A DNA stretch of 64,000 nt from Branchipolynoe longqiensis (GCA_030323885.1 CM059199.1:4102371-4166370); one strand, 5' to 3'; shown: positions 1 to 12,052, counted from the first letter of the stretch. Made by a program: numbers and translations. The notes: a model not told the origin generated them from the sequence alone.

Positions 1-475
1 TTTATTTATATATTTATATATATATTTATATGTATGTCCGTACATTTACATGTATGCTTACATATGTTTACACATATATATATATATCAAATATTATGTG
101 CGAATTATATTTACAATAGTTATATATGTATCTGTATTTACATATTTATACATGTATTTTTTATATATTATACATTTATATATATCTTTATATAATATAT
201 ATTAATGCATATTTATATATTTTTATATATTTATACATATTAAAAATATGTTTCTATATATGTCTATATATTTCTATATATTTCTATATATTAATATATA
301 TTTATATATATTTGTATATAGTTATATATATTTTTATATATTTATATATACTTATATATACTTATATATACTTATATATATTTATATATATTTATATATA
401 TTTATATATATTTATATATATTTATACATATTTGTTAATTAAAAAAATATATTAAAAAATATATGGCTATCTCTT
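1..475. repeat. AT microsatellite (TATATTTA-like)
   Basis: Almost pure A/T sequence built from TATATTTATA-type units, most regular at 300-430. The open frames across it (Y/I/L-only proteins) come from the repeat and are not genes. A reverse-complement version of the same repeat is at 10000-10360. Confidence 0.95.
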
Positions 476-484
476 TATATATAT

Positions 485-765
485 ATATGTACACATCTGC
501 GCGTGGGCATGAGTAGTGGACGTTCAGTTGGCTCATAACAATTGCAGAATACCTTTGCGTTGTGCTTGCTGAACTTGGCTGTCAAAATACACACCTACCT
601 GCACACATACGACATGATACATGCACATCGTGTGAGTTCACACTGGTGATATCATTAGCAGAGCGAGTGTTCCATCATACACAACATATACACCAGTCAG
701 TTGAAGCTCGACCCCTAGCTAACTAATGCACGGCGCGCTAACCTTCAACCCCGACCCCCAGAGTC
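485..765. other. unique sequence, nothing recognised
   Basis: Non-repetitive sequence between two microsatellites. I see no coding frame, tRNA-like box or inverted repeat. Confidence 0.5.
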
Positions 766-1095
766 CTGCTACACACACAGGCACACACACGCACATACAC
801 AGACACACAGACAGGCACACAAAGGCACACTACACACACGGAACATTACACAGACAGGCACACACAAGCAAATACACACGCACACATACACACACAGGTA
901 CACAGACACACGTGCACACACAGGCACACACAGACACACACACATACACACACATACATACACAGGCACACCTAGACACGCACACACATACACACACCGG
1001 CACATACAGGTGCATACGGAAACATACACATGCACACATACACACACAGGTTCACAGACACACACGCACACACAGACACACACAGACACACAATA
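766..1095. repeat. CA-rich microsatellite/minisatellite
   Basis: ACAC repeats interrupted by regular GGCACA, GACACA and TACACA variants. Both strands stay open (T/H-rich forward, V/C-rich reverse) because of composition. It passes directly into an AT repeat at about 1096-1190. Confidence 0.95.
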
Positions 1096-1904
1096 CATAT
1101 ATTACATATGTTATATATATTATATAATACATATCAATTATATATATAATACATATCAATTATATATATTATATATATCATATATGTACATATATGCCTG
1201 TATATACACATTTTACTCTGTTGACATATATATATATACATACATATATAGGCTATGTATTATATCAATATAGCTAAATTTCTAAACCCCACCCAACCAG
1301 TGTAAACTAAAGCTACTCTGTCTCTAATATATATATTGTATTATATATGAATACGTCTCTATAGTTATATATATATGCACATTACCACAGCTGAATAACT
1401 AATTACAAAACCCTACATGGCCAGTGCAAACCAAACCTAGTGTAAATGCATTATTATATATATATATATATATATATATATCAACAGGGCTGAATAAGGA
1501 ATATCAGGCATCACATTGCGAGTGCAAAACATAGCTACTATATATATATATATGCATACACATATACGTTTGTTATAAATAGGTATATATATTGGAGTAG
1601 AAGTCATATCCATATATCTAGGTATTATATATAGGTGACCTACCTATAGGTGCTATATACAAGCATACATATATTAGTGTAGGTATTTATATGTATCTCT
1701 CTCTCTCTCTATATATATATGTATATATATTATATGATTTGTATATATGTCAACACAGGTGGAGCATTAATTAGAAAGCCTCACCTGGCCAGAGTAAAGT
1801 ATAACAAACAAAACATATCGACGTGTGCTATATATATATACCATGTATAACGCAGTATACAAGTATAAATACTAGGGGAACATATATACTTTGCTACTTC
1901 CACC
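1096..1904. repeat. AT-rich tract with short TA microsatellites
   Basis: Many short TATA blocks (1110-1190, 1452-1482, 1690-1735) separated by short unique pieces such as 'accccacccaaccagtgtaa' and 'accctacatggccagtgcaa' (around 1287 and 1412), which look like variants of one degenerate, roughly 110-bp unit. No gene seen. Confidence 0.6.
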
Positions 1905-1985
1905 ATCGATACATTGGTGGAGTGACCCCCCCCCCCCAGCTGTCGGAAAGTTGTATACGGGTGGACCCCCCTCGCGCCTCAGACA
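1905..1985 (+). repeat. C-run repeat with imperfect palindrome
   Basis: GGTGGAGTGA, a C run, AGCTGTCGG and CCCCCCTCGCGCC match the segment at 61903-61985 (GGTGGAGCGC, C run, AGCTGTCGGG, GCCCCCTCGCGTC). Two copies of one dispersed repeat, each beside a TA-rich flank. Confidence 0.6.
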
Positions 1986-2360
1986 TATATTATATATTGG
2001 TAGGGCTATTGCACATATATTTATAGGCGCTATGAATAGGTATATATATTGGTTACCTTATATATATTATTTATACACATATATAATGGGGATTCATATA
2101 TAGACGCTAAGATACAGATATATACAGATGCTATATGCAGATATATATATATATATTTGTGACGTTATATATTGATGAAGTACACACAATATCTATATAA
2201 ATATTAATATACAATGGATACCTTAGATATATATTCAAAATAGAGTTACATATATTACATATGCATTAGTGTAGGAATTGATATCTGTATATATATATGT
2301 ATATATATATATTATTCATTATATTTATTATGCATTATATATATTATGCATTATATATGT

Positions 2361-2866
2361 GTCATGGGGGTGATGAAAATGGGAAATCTTGCACCTAGAG
2401 TGGGACTCGAACCCACATCTCTTTGCATTCCAGGCCAGTGTGCTAACCATTACACCACCTAGGCTCCCTGATATCAACACAGTACACATGCCTACCTGTC
2501 TATGTGGTTACTTGCCTGAGAGGTCAGTGCAGACTACTACACTCGTCCCCCTGGAATTGTAAGTCTTTTAATACTTACAATTACATACATACAGGCAATA
2601 CCCTAACACATACATACACAGGGTAGGTTCAACAACCATACAGTGATTGCTTGTACAGGATCATGGTGACGGCAACCAGTGTCATGGTGGTGATGAAAAT
2701 GGGAAATATTGCACCTAGAGTGGGACTCGAACCCACATCCCTTTGTATTCCGGGCCAGTGTGCTAACCATTACACCACCTAGGCTCCCTGATATCAACAC
2801 ACTACCCACACCTACCTGTCTATGTGGTTACTTGCCTGGGAGGTCAGTGCAAACTACTACATATGT
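2361..2866 (-). mobile_element. SINE-A dimer (tRNA-Gln-like head, 320-bp unit)
   Basis: Two copies in tandem, starting at 2361 and 2681 (period 320). On the minus strand each has a tRNA-like head with the D-arm stretch GGTGTAATGGTTAGCAC and a B box GGTTCGAGTCCC, the same unit as in the 62.8-64.0 kb array. The second copy ends at ACTACTAC and runs into TA repeats, and the left edge also abuts TA repeats. The spurious frames through it encode GSLGGVMVSTLA-type peptides. Confidence 0.85.
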
Positions 2867-3295
2867 ATATATACATATATATATAATATAATTATATACA
2901 TATATGTCAAGACAGCTAAATCATTAATTCGCACAGACTCACCTCACCACTGCCCTGTAACCCCTCCCAATGTGAACGCTTACGCTTACCACTCTTCAGA
3001 GCGCTCATGTTATTAATTGCCTCTCCACTGTCACCTCCCATGTGACACAAATAAATTGACATGCTCCCTATCTGCGCCTGTCACCAGAACCTTAACGCAT
3101 TCAGACTCACAGGCGAGGACATCTGACTCGGCTGGTTGATAAATGAAACAGCAGCCCAGAGAATATGGTGGCAGCTACCATATTCAAGATCCATGCATTG
3201 ATTGGCCTGACCATTTTACCTGCAGTGCGTTCTACCGACTCGACCCTCTCTTGGTGGTCGTGATTTACCTCTGCCCCTCAACCGTTTCTGTGTTT

Positions 3296-3350
3296 GTTTG
3301 TTTGTTGTTGTTGTACGTCCTAGCAACATCTAAGGTCATATCAGGATGGG
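3296..3350 (-). mobile_element. SINE-B 3'-end fragment
   Basis: TTTGTTTGTTGTTGTTGTACG followed by TCCTAGCAACATCTAAGGTC and ATATCAGGATGGG is the reverse complement of the SINE-B 3' terminus. It is truncated to about 55 bp and immediately followed by a TTG-rich repeat. Confidence 0.8.
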
Positions 3351-4465
3351 CGTTTCTGTGTTGATGTTGTTGTTGTTGTTGATGATATTGTTGTTGATGT
3401 TGTTGTTGTTGATGGTGTTGTTGCTGACGATGTTGTTTATGATGTTGTTGATGTTGTTGTTGATGACGATGTTATTGATTTTGATGTCGTTGTTGATGTT
3501 GCTTTTATTATTGATGTCCTTGTTGTGTATCCCTTTTTTCTGTGTGATGCTATTTTTGTGGGGGCTTGGGGGTGGGGTGGGGCGGGGGGGGGGGGGTTAT
3601 TGCCACTGTTGATGTTAGTAATGTTACTGTTGTTGCATATCCTCTTTTTTTCTGTGTGGTCCTATTTTGGGGTGTTAGAATTATTTTCACTGTTGTTGTT
3701 GCTGGTGTTGTTATTGATGTAGTTTTTAACTATCCCATCTTTTTTCTGTGTGGTGCTATTTTTGTGTGGGGAATTATTGCCACTGGTGATGCCGTTGCTG
3801 TTGTTGTTCTTGCTGTCATTGTTGCGTATCCTCTTTTTTCTGTGTGGTCCTATTTTTGAGTGTGGGAATTATTGTCACTCTTGTTGATGCTGTTGTCATA
3901 GTTGTGTATCCCCTTTTTTTCGAGTGGTGCTATTTTTGAGTGTGGGAATTATTTTCACTCTTGTTGATGTTTTTGTGTATCCCCTCTTTTGTGTGTACTC
4001 CTATTTTTGAGTGTGGGAATTATTGTCACTCTTGTTGATGCTGTTGTCGTAGTTGCGTATCCCCATTTTTCCGAGTGGTGCTATTTTTGAGTGTGGGAAT
4101 TATTTTCACTCTTGTTGATGTTTTTGTGTATCCCCTCTTTTGTGTGTACTCCTATTTTTGAGTGTGGGAATTATTGTCACTCTTGTTGATGCTGTTGTCG
4201 TAGTTGTGTATCCCCATTTTTCCGAGTGGTGCTATTTTTGAGTGTGGGAATTACTTTCATTATCGTTGTCATTGATGTCATTGTTGCATATCCCTTTTTT
4301 CTGTGTGGTCCTATTTTTGAGTGTGGGAATTATTTTCACTGTCGTTGTTGTGATGTCATTGTTGCGTATCCCCTTTTTTTCTGTGTGGTCCCATCTTGTC
4401 ACTGCTGTCGTCATTGATGTTGTCATTGCTTTTGTTGTTGCTTTTGTTGTTGTTGCTAGGACACA
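3351..4465. repeat. TTG/GAT-rich tandem repeat with 151-bp higher-order unit
   Basis: The first 170 bp are GTTGTTGAT-type trinucleotides. From about 3520 a longer unit repeats: GTATCCCC, T run, GTGTGGTCCTATTTTTGAGT, GTGGGAATTATT, CACTCTTGTTGATG. The phrase CGAGTGGTGCTATT recurs at 3921, 4072 and 4223, a spacing of 151 bp twice. The hydrophobic M/L/V frames are artefacts. Confidence 0.85.
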
Positions 4466-4581
4466 CACAGCGTTGCCTTGAGGGGGTTGTTACAGCCTGG
4501 TAGTTCACACTTCCCTGCTATAAATCAACCAGGCTGGTCGAAGGGGTGGAGGAGGGCCTACCGGCTCCAGGAGTGGAGTCC

Positions 4582-5119
4582 CGGTGTAATGATTTCAATT
4601 TCCCCCCTTTTCAAGTTCTCCCCGGGGAATCTGAAAACGTTTTTAATTTCCCCGGAGGGAAATTATAAACATTTTCAGATTCCCCAGGGGGAAATTAAAA
4701 ACAGTTTTCAGATTCCTCCCCCTATTTTCAAATTCCCCCCTCCGGGAATTTAAAATTGTTTAAAAAACTTAAAAAAACGTTTTAAAATTCAGACCTACAA
4801 TATTTTTTTCTTAGCCATCTTGGAGACTTTTTGTGTCATTTGGGGGTGAAATATGTTTTGCTGTACAAGTAATAATTTCCATTATGCTATTCTCTGTGTA
4901 TTATTATATTTGTCATGAACAATTTAAAAAAAAAAAGAAAAAAAAAAAGATTGCCCCAAAATGGGGGGAGGGAAAGTTAAAACGAGAGAGGGAAAGTTAA
5001 AACGAGGGAGGGAACTTGAAAACGTTTTCAAATTCCCCTGGGATGAATTTGAAAACGTTTTCAAGTTCCCGGGGGGGGGGGGAACTTAAATCAGGGGGGA
5101 ATTTGAAATCTTTACACCG
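4582..5119. mobile_element. TIR element filled with GAAAACGTTTTC / TTCCCC motifs (M1)
   Basis: The left end CGGTGTAATGATTTCAATTT and the right end, read inverted, CGGTGTAAAGATTTCAAATT match and both continue into CCCCCCT; the similarity runs about 40 bp. Inside, GAAAACGTTTTCAAATTCCC-like motifs recur many times on both sides of a unique centre (4800-4940) with poly-A runs. No transposase is present. The architecture resembles the other motif-saturated elements in this window. Confidence 0.75.
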
Positions 5120-5121
5120 CT

Positions 5122-5940
5122 CTGAGATGGTCTGCCTGACTTCCCTCTTCTGAATAAGCGTCATGGCTTTGGTTGTCACTACACATGCGCAACGTGTGTG
5201 TGTGTCCGGGGGGGGGAGGTACATACCTGTGGCTGCTGCACATCAACTCAGCAATTGGCTCAGTAGACCGAACTGACAATATTAAACACGTGGCTTTGTA
5301 TTTTTTATTGTGATTTATTAGTGTGAGGTGAGCTCACATTAATGATGAAGTTTGGATTGATGATTAAGTTAGTTACTTTCTTGACACATTCAATCGGAGG
5401 TAAACAGTTTTTTTTTTTTTTTTAATTTTTTAATGAGGCTGTATTTATACTGTCCATAGCATGTAAGCCCGGGTATCCAGGCTTGTTTTCAATGCTGGCC
5501 AGCTGTAGTGTTGGTGTTGTCTTACCAAGCAGTAGCTGCTGATAAGTTATTTGATTGTCTGCATTTCAGTAGCAGATAGATCTGTTGGTACGTTTAGTAG
5601 CCTATGTTAGTTTTTTTGGGCCCTCTTGGCATTGAATTTTTGTTCTATTCTAATTACTATGTTAGTTGTTTTCTTAGGGTTCTATGTTAGTGTTTTGGGG
5701 TTTTCTTGGGAAGAGTTGTCCGCTTTTTTCTACTTAATTCTATACTAGCCTATTTTATTTACATGTCCATAGGCCTGTACGTAATAGGTGGTTGAGTTAT
5801 GTTTGTTTGAATTTGATTTGATTTATATTGTTGTTGGATATGTTATCTGGCTTTTATATTTACGGTTATCCCGCCCTATTTCCGGTTATCCCGCCGGCAA
5901 CAGTGTGTTGCCGATAGAAGCTTTGCCATTTCATGCTTAG
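5122..5940. other. unique AT-rich sequence
   Basis: No coding frame or family recognised. It holds a 17-nt poly-T run (5410) and a short direct repeat CGGTTATCCCGCC at about 5862 and 5884. Confidence 0.5.
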
Positions 5941-6333
5941 AGATATATAGAGATTTATATACATGCATTTAAATATAAAACTTAAACACATTTACATATA
6001 CATATATAGATGTATATACGTGCATTTATACATTTATATCCAAATATATATATATATTTAGATATATATTTAGATAGAGGCTTAGATATACATATTAATA
6101 TATATTTACATAGGTTTTTAAAATATATTCATGTATACATATCTACATGTATATCAATATAAACATATCTATATATACATATTTATATATATTAATGAAT
6201 TATATTTATGTATGTATATATATTTATGTAGATATTTATATATATTGTATATACTCACACACTTATATATCCATGAACATTAATATATATGTATATGTTA
6301 TATCAATTATATGTTATAAATACATATATAAAT
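5941..6333. repeat. AT microsatellite tract
   Basis: Degenerate TATATTTA/TATACATA repeats. The open frame across it (Y/I-rich) is compositional. Confidence 0.85.
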
Positions 6334-6334
6334 A

Positions 6335-6512
6335 CAGTAAAACCTCTCTAAATCGGCCGACCTTGGGACTGACTTTAAGTGGTTCATTTAGAGAGGTGCT
6401 CGGTTTAGGGAGTTAGAAAGTGGTTCCAATGGTATTGTTGGGACGCAAATAAAGCGATCGATATAGGGGAGTGGTAGATCTTTGGAGGCGTTTTGTTAGA
6501 GAGGTTTTACTG
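6335..6512. mobile_element. pogo-like MITE, family E1
   Basis: 178 bp with ends CAGTAAAACCTCTCTAAA and GAGAGGTTTTACTG (inverted), flanked by TA on both sides within TA-rich DNA. TIRs starting CAGT and a TA duplication fit Tc1/mariner pogo-type MITEs (family knowledge). No coding capacity. A second copy is at 7766-7948. Confidence 0.8.
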
Positions 6513-6710
6513 TATATATATTTGATATATTTTATTTATATAAGTAAATATTCACATATATATATACATGTATGCGCCTTCTCGTTATACGCACATACTG
6601 ACATTCCCTTTTGTTTTGAATACTAACGTTACTGTCAGATTCATTCCACGAAAATAATAATATATCTAACAATGCGCTAACATAAAAATGTGCTATCTTG
6701 TACACCAACT

Positions 6711-7050
6711 GACCAGTTGGGATGGCCAAATGAGTTAGAGTGTCCATCTCCCGTGTTGGTAGATCGTGGGGTTGTAGGTTTGAACCCTGGTCGAGTCAAG
6801 CCAATGAATTGAAAATTGATACTTGTTGCTTCCTAGCCTGGCACTCGGCATTATTAGGATAGGGCAAGGACTGGTTGGCTCAGTGTCAGGATAATGTGAC
6901 TGAGTGGGATATCAGGTCATGGTGCTGGTGGCCTGGTCTTCCAGTGGGGCAGCACTATAAAGTTGCCATGAGTGCGCACTGTGACAAGTCGGTACCCATC
7001 CTGATATGACCTTAGATGTTGATAGGACGCAAAAACAACAACAAACAAAC
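6711..7050 (+). mobile_element. SINE-B, near full length
   Basis: Head GATGGCCAAATGAGTTAGAG (A box) and GGTTTGAACCCTGGTCGAGTC (B box region), then the body (TTGCTTCCTAGCCTGGCACTC, GCAAGGACTGGTTGGCTCAG) and 3' end GATATGACCTTAGATGTTG, AACAACAACAAACAAAC. The head is class-II tRNA-like (Leu/Ser type D arm). Non-coding, pol III type. Confidence 0.85.
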
Positions 7051-7239
7051 TGTATACCAACTGAAGCCCAATCTCAGTAAAGCCACATATGGGCATAGAA
7101 GTACAAGCCTAGAAAGCGACAACTAAATTTTTAAAACATGTTTGGCAAGTTTCTATTCATTAAACATAGAGGAACCAATCATCAGGCAGCTTGGGGAATT
7201 GGCTTTTAAAAGATGCACAATATATCAATTAAATAAATG

Positions 7240-7420
7240 ACCAGACTGAATGACCATTTTGGTAGTTTGTCGGGTTCGAACCCTCGCCAAGTAAAACCAA
7301 TGGCATAAAAATTGCTACATATCACTACCTAACCTTGCATATTTCAGCATTACTAGGATAGAGCAAGGAGCAGTGGACTGAGTGCTTCGGCGCTGACAAA
7401 AGAATGTATTCGGCAGAATA
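7240..7420 (+). mobile_element. diverged SINE-B2 copy
   Basis: Contains a degenerate head, GGGTTCGAACCCTCGCCAAG and the body words CACTACCTAACC and GATAGAGCAAGGAGCAGTGG. The GGAGCAGTGG exit marks the B2 3' type rather than the CAA-tailed type. The trailing piece 7385-7430 recurs inverted at 62205-62250. Confidence 0.6.
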
Positions 7421-7464
7421 AACATATTTACCACATTTCATACACACCCACCTGCACCAATATA

Positions 7465-7465
7465 T

Positions 7466-7515
<50 letters not shown>
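7465..7515. repeat. (TA)n microsatellite
   Basis: About 25 uninterrupted TA units; the next MITE starts 6 bp after it. Confidence 0.95.
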
Positions 7516-7520
<5 letters not shown>

Positions 7521-7754
7521 GAGGCTGTCTCAAAAGGTGGTAAGTAATTTGGGACAAATCTTTGTCCATTGTTACGATCAACATACTATCTGCTCAGGAT
7601 AAACTGATTTATGGTGTTTCATAATCCCAATAGAATACATATTGATTTGAAGCAAATGTCCTCGTGTTTTCAGTGCAACCATTTCTGCGCTATTTTGTGT
7701 CAATCATTACGTGGACAAAAAAAGAGAAGAGTTATCACCTTTTGAGACAGGCTC
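7521..7754. mobile_element. MITE with GAGGCTGTCTCAAAAGGTG ends
   Basis: The left TIR GAGGCTGTCTCAAAAGGTGG and the right TIR, read inverted, GAGCCTGTCTCAAAAGGTGA agree over about 23 bp. ATAT flanks both ends. Ends of the GTCTCAAAAG type with TA-rich target sites suggest a Tc1/mariner-type non-autonomous element. 234 bp, no ORF. Confidence 0.75.
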
Positions 7755-7765
7755 ATATACATATA

Positions 7766-7945
7766 CATTAAAACCTCTCTAAATCGACCGACCTTGGGAC
7801 CGACTTTAAGTGGACCATTTAGGGAGGTGGTCGGTTTGGGGAGTTAGGATATGATTACATTACAATCATATTGTTGGGACCCAAATAAAGTGATCGATAT
7901 AGGGGAGTGGTCGATCTGTGGAGGTGGTCGTTTAGAGAGGTTTTA

Positions 7946-7948
<3 letters not shown>
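7766..7948. mobile_element. pogo-like MITE, family E1, second copy
   Basis: Same internal words as 6335-6512 (GACCGACTTTAAGTGG, GGAGTTAG, TGATCGATATAGGGGAGTGG) and the same TIRs; the first base pair block is CATTAAAACC instead of CAGTAAAACC. Followed by an uninterrupted TA run (7951-7998). Confidence 0.8.
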
Positions 7949-7999
<51 letters not shown>

Positions 8000-8000
<1 letters not shown>

Positions 8001-8570
8001 AGTTGCCCTACATAATGAATAAGAGGCAGACATTATAGTTGGTAAGAGTTGTATTTCTCTGGCTAGAGGAACAAACGGCTTCGGCGGTACAGTGAACGGC
8101 GGTTACAGTGTGCCGCGGGTGGTGGCGCCACGATCGGAGCTGAGGTTGACTAGACTGGACCAGAAGACCAGACACCAGCAGTCGATGACTGGGGGAGTGC
8201 TGGGGAGCAGGAGAGATATTCCAGGCTATTAGTATTATACTCGTATAATTCTTATACAGCACATATATATATTATACATCACAGTTGAGTGCGTTTGGGA
8301 TGTGGACCCGTAGGATTGATTACCTCTTTGTGAGCTGGTGTTTGGGGTTTGCCAATAAGCCACAATGGGATCCACTTTAGGTCCCTAGACCGGCTGAGGG
8401 CTTGTTGTGGTGTGGGGCTGTGTCCCGGGTTGTGGGGCTGACCGGGAGGTGGGACGCGCGGGTTGTCACGTGTTTCCGTCTACTAGGTTTTCAAGTGTTT
8501 AGATTCGCACTTGAAGATTCGCTTTGAAGCCATGGCTATTTTCGTATTGGGATACTCTACACAATTCGGG
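8000..8570. other. unique sequence, nothing recognised
   Basis: GC-balanced sequence after a TA run. It includes CGGTACAGTGAACGGCGG and GTGCCGCGGGTGGTGGCG but no defensible gene, tRNA box or TIR. Confidence 0.4.
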
Positions 8571-8574
8571 GGTC

Positions 8575-8880
8575 ACCCCCCCCCCCTTCTTGAATCTGAC
8601 CCGCTAAAGCAACCCTAAATGCGGTGACATGATTCTGAACTAAGTCGTTGTATACTATACGTATAAAGAGTTCAGGCACAAAAACTGACAAATGCCATTC
8701 GGGCCAAAATAAAACCATGACTATGTTTGAGCCGAAGCTGCCATCATTCCGAGAGTCAAATCTGTTTGTTAGTGCAAGATGCCACATCCTGTATATAATG
8801 CCCTATTCAATATGAAATTGATAACTTTGACCTTGAAAGCACAACACCAAATTCTATTTTATGGAAAACAACAAAAATGG
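8575..8880. mobile_element. diverged element J (AGAGTTCAGGCRCAAAA end)
   Basis: Shares AGAGTTCAGGCACAAAAAC, CTGACAAATGCCATT, GAAGCTGCCATCATTC and ATATGAAATTGATA with 42973-43180. The shared AGTTCAGGCGCAAAA terminus also occurs in three MITEs at 49.0-50.7 kb. Confidence 0.55.
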
Positions 8881-8929
8881 ATTTCCTGCAACTCTTTAAT
8901 TATATATATGGGTCAGGATCACGAAAAGA

Positions 8930-9365
8930 GGCCAATTGGTGGATGTTGTCGGCGTCGAGCATGGATGTCGGCGTCGATCGGTATAATTATAATTTAGCAT
9001 TGACAGAGGTGTTGGAAAGTCCTTAAATTTATCCTGAATGTAAAGGTCGAGAAAATACAACAACCTTATTTGTTTCTATGATAATTTAATATAAAACAAA
9101 GAAATGCACGAGACTTTAAGAATTGCGACGCCGACATCTATTAAAGTTGTCGGAGTCGATCATTGGATGTCGGTGTCGATCGGTATAATTACAGTTTAGC
9201 ATTGACAGAGATGTTGGAAAGTCCTTAAATTTATACTGAATGTAAAGGTTGAGAAAATAAAACAACCTTATTTGTTTCTAGGATAATTTAATATAAAACA
9301 AAGAAATGCACTACACTTTTAAGAATTGCGATGCCGACATCTTCACTTGACCACCGATTGGCACG
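8930..9365. repeat. 204-bp tandem duplication with GATGTCGGCGTCG ends
   Basis: Two copies of GGATGTCGGYGTCGATCGGT ... TTAGCATTGACAGAG ... AATATAAAACAAAGAAATGCAC, starting at about 8962 and 9166. Each copy ends in CGACGCCGACATC or CGATGCCGACATC, the inverted form of its start, so this looks like a tandem duplication of a small TIR element. Confidence 0.75.
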
Positions 9366-9411
9366 TGTTCGTGAGGCTGACTCATATATATATATATATC
9401 TGATTTCAAGT

Positions 9412-9895
9412 GGTACCGTCGGATTGTTTCAAGTTTCCTCCATGGTTGTTGTTATTAGATAAATATATTAGATTACTCAATATAATATTATAATATACAT
9501 TTCTTTAGTTTGAAGTATTTATATATTTATTTCATTTTAAAGAGCTAACATAGGAAATATGTGATGCAAAAACATGAAAAATAAATGTTGGCATGCAAAA
9601 TGCTGAACATCAAAATGCTGAACAAAATGCTGAACATTCAAAATGCTGAACATCATAGGTTTCATCAGTAACAGATTCAATTAAAGTTACATGGTCCGAT
9701 GAAAGAGATGGTGTTTTTTTTTCAAAAGTAAAACACTCACCTGTATTTGATTCTATATATACAATTTAGATACTGGTGCATTAATTAGGAGTGGCGGGTT
9801 AAATTAAATCGACTCAATATGTATTCGTTATGCACAGTAATTCATGGCTAATGAGTACACGAGTATAACATTTAGATAGGTAGGATAAAATCTCG
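9412..9895 (+). mobile_element. old, interrupted copy of TTAA MITE (family D)
   Basis: Follows the D consensus in degraded form (AAATATATTAGAT, TTTAGTTTGAAGTA, TAACATAGGAAATATGTGATG, CAGTAACAGATTCAATTAA), is then interrupted at about 9678 by the end of another D copy (TTAAAGTTACATGGTCCGATG), and resumes at about 9795 (GGTTAAATTAAATCGACTC). It holds a local array of CAAAATGCTGAACAT at 9595-9655. Confidence 0.55.
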
Positions 9896-9950
9896 GTAAT
9901 TATTTTGTTTTTCAAAATAGAGAAAGTTATGCTTGTCTTATAGTATGCCG

Positions 9951-9955
<5 letters not shown>

Positions 9956-10004
<49 letters not shown>

Positions 10005-10360
10005 AATTTATGAAGATATATGAAATATAAATATATATAGATATATATATATATAAATATATATAAATTTATATAAATGTATATAAATGTATATAAATGT
10101 ATATAAATATATAACAATATATATAAATATATAAAAATAGATATAAAATATAAATATATCTAAATAATCTAAATATATCTAAATATATAAAAATATATAA
10201 AAATATATAAAAATATATATAACTATATATAAATATATATAAATATATATACATATATATAAATATATATAAATATATATAAATATATATAAATATATAT
10301 AAATATATATAAATATATATAAATATATATATAAATATATACATAAATATAAATATATAT
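9956..10360. repeat. TA and ATATAAAT microsatellite
   Basis: A TA run of about 45 bp followed by ATATATAAAT units. Reverse-strand Y/I-rich frames are artefacts. Confidence 0.95.
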
Positions 10361-10599
10361 GGGATGAGATGCACGCCACTGACAGGAATAGTGGATTATA
10401 TATAGCCATTAAATGGTGAATTGATGTGCAAAGCTATGCTCTGGTATGTTTTGAATCAATGTTCTCAGGTTTAATTATAGCTTGCACTTGCAGGTAAAGT
10501 GGGTGAGCTGTGGGTCTGAATAGAACTAAGCGGGAAATAAATAGACTCTGGGGCCGCAACACTGATGTGTGATTAATATTACACCGGCAGTATACACGC

Positions 10600-10945
10600 A
10601 GAGAGGCGGGAAGAGAGAGACAGCGAGAAGGGGACGGACAGAGAGAGCGAGACAGCGGGGGAGAGGGGAGAGAGGGGAGAGAGGAGAGAGGGAGACAGGG
10701 AGACAGGGAGAGAGCGAGAGAGGGGAGAGAGGGGGAGAGAGGGAGAGGGGAGAGAGGGAGAGATGGGAGAGAGGGGAGAGAGGGAGAGAGGGGAGACAGG
10801 GGAGAGAGGGCGAGAGGGCGAGAGGGAGAGAGATAGTTGGCAGGTTGTTGGAGTTTTACGTCCTGGCAACATCTAAGGTCATATCAGGAGAGAGAGAAAC
10901 TGATGGACTGAGAGGAGAGAGAGGCGGGATAGGCTGAGTAAGAGA
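10600..10945. repeat. GAGAGG purine microsatellite with embedded SINE-B 3' end
   Basis: GAGAGGGGAGAGAGG-type purine repeat. At 10843-10888 a minus-strand SINE-B terminus (GTTGGAGTTTTACGTCCTGG, CAACATCTAAGGTCATATCA) interrupts it before the purine repeat resumes. Confidence 0.85.
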
Positions 10946-10957
10946 GGTACAGAGAGA

Positions 10958-12052
10958 TTGATTGATTGATTGATTGGTGGTTGTTTTACGCCGTGTCGGC
11001 AGCATAGGCCATATTCACGGCGAGAATTGTTTGTTTTTTGTTCAAACCATCGCTTTTACATGTAAAAGCAGACAATCAATTATGTGCCAATAGACACTCA
11101 TTAAATTAGAAAGCTCACAATCATATATGTGTGGTCAAGGCAAACAAATTCCCATAGAAAAAGAAAAGTTTGATTAATAATTGATAGAATCTATTTAGTA
11201 AACTATATGAGGTGGTACAGTCCAGCTGCCCTCAAAAAGGCTAAAATGTTTTCCTGTTTTACCTTAGTAAAAAGGTCATGCATACTGTCTGCAGTGTAGA
11301 ACTGTTGGCGCAGGGCCAAAAAATTGACGCAACTTAGTAAAATGTGTTTGAGTGTCAGCGGGGACTGACACCCAATACATTCAGGGGGAGGTTCCCCCTT
11401 GAGCAGAAAAGCATGTGTAAGCCACGAGTGGCCAATACGGCAGCGGCTAAGGACCACTTGGTCCCACCGACCTCCCGCATGAGTCTGTGGTGGCTTTCCC
11501 ACAGATGGTTCAATTTCTTTAAGTTTATTAATGTTTTCATCCCACTCATGTTGCCATTTGGATTTTATGTGGGTGGCTATTAGTGGTTTCAGATCAGAGT
11601 GAGGGATCAAACACGGTTCAAGATCACAGTTCAGGGCCTTCTTCACAGCCCGATCAGCTCGTTCGTTTCCTTGTATGCCGGCATGGCCAGGCACCCAGCA
11701 CAGGTGGATGTCACACCCATCCGTTGTCAGTTGGTTCATTTTATAAATGACCGTTGCTAGAATAGGGTGATTCACTTTCAATCCAGCAACAGCCAGGAGG
11801 CAAGAGAACGAATCAGTGTATATAACATAGTTAGTGTGGTTGGATACCTCGATACACTCCAACGTGAGAAGGAGTGCTCGGGCTTCTGCAGTGAAAATCG
11901 AGCTCTGATCAAGCAAACGTACACCAAATTTTTCCCGTCGGCAGACTGCCGCAGCAGCTACCCGGCTTTGGTCTTTTGAACCATCAGTGTATATGGAGAG
12001 GTGGTCTGCAAACTGGCCTTGAATCTCTGCATGCAGTCCTTGGTACTCGAGT
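10958..12052 (-). mobile_element. 5'-truncated LINE, RNase H-bearing, copy 1
   Basis: Insertion bounded by a perfect 12-bp direct repeat GGTACAGAGAGA at 10946-10957 and 12053-12064. It reads on the minus strand and ends in CAAT repeats (TTGATTGATT on the plus strand at 10958-10975). The coding part covers only the RNase H domain and the C-terminal zinc ribbon; 5' truncation is usual for target-primed reverse transcription. A 240-bp 3' UTR (10975-11202) includes GCCGTGTCGGCAGCATAGGC, shared with 31040-31075 and, more distantly, 14555-14580. Confidence 0.9.

Noticed and set aside
769..1098. Cysteine/valine-rich secreted-like peptide frames
   Set aside because: Pure CA/GT microsatellite translation.
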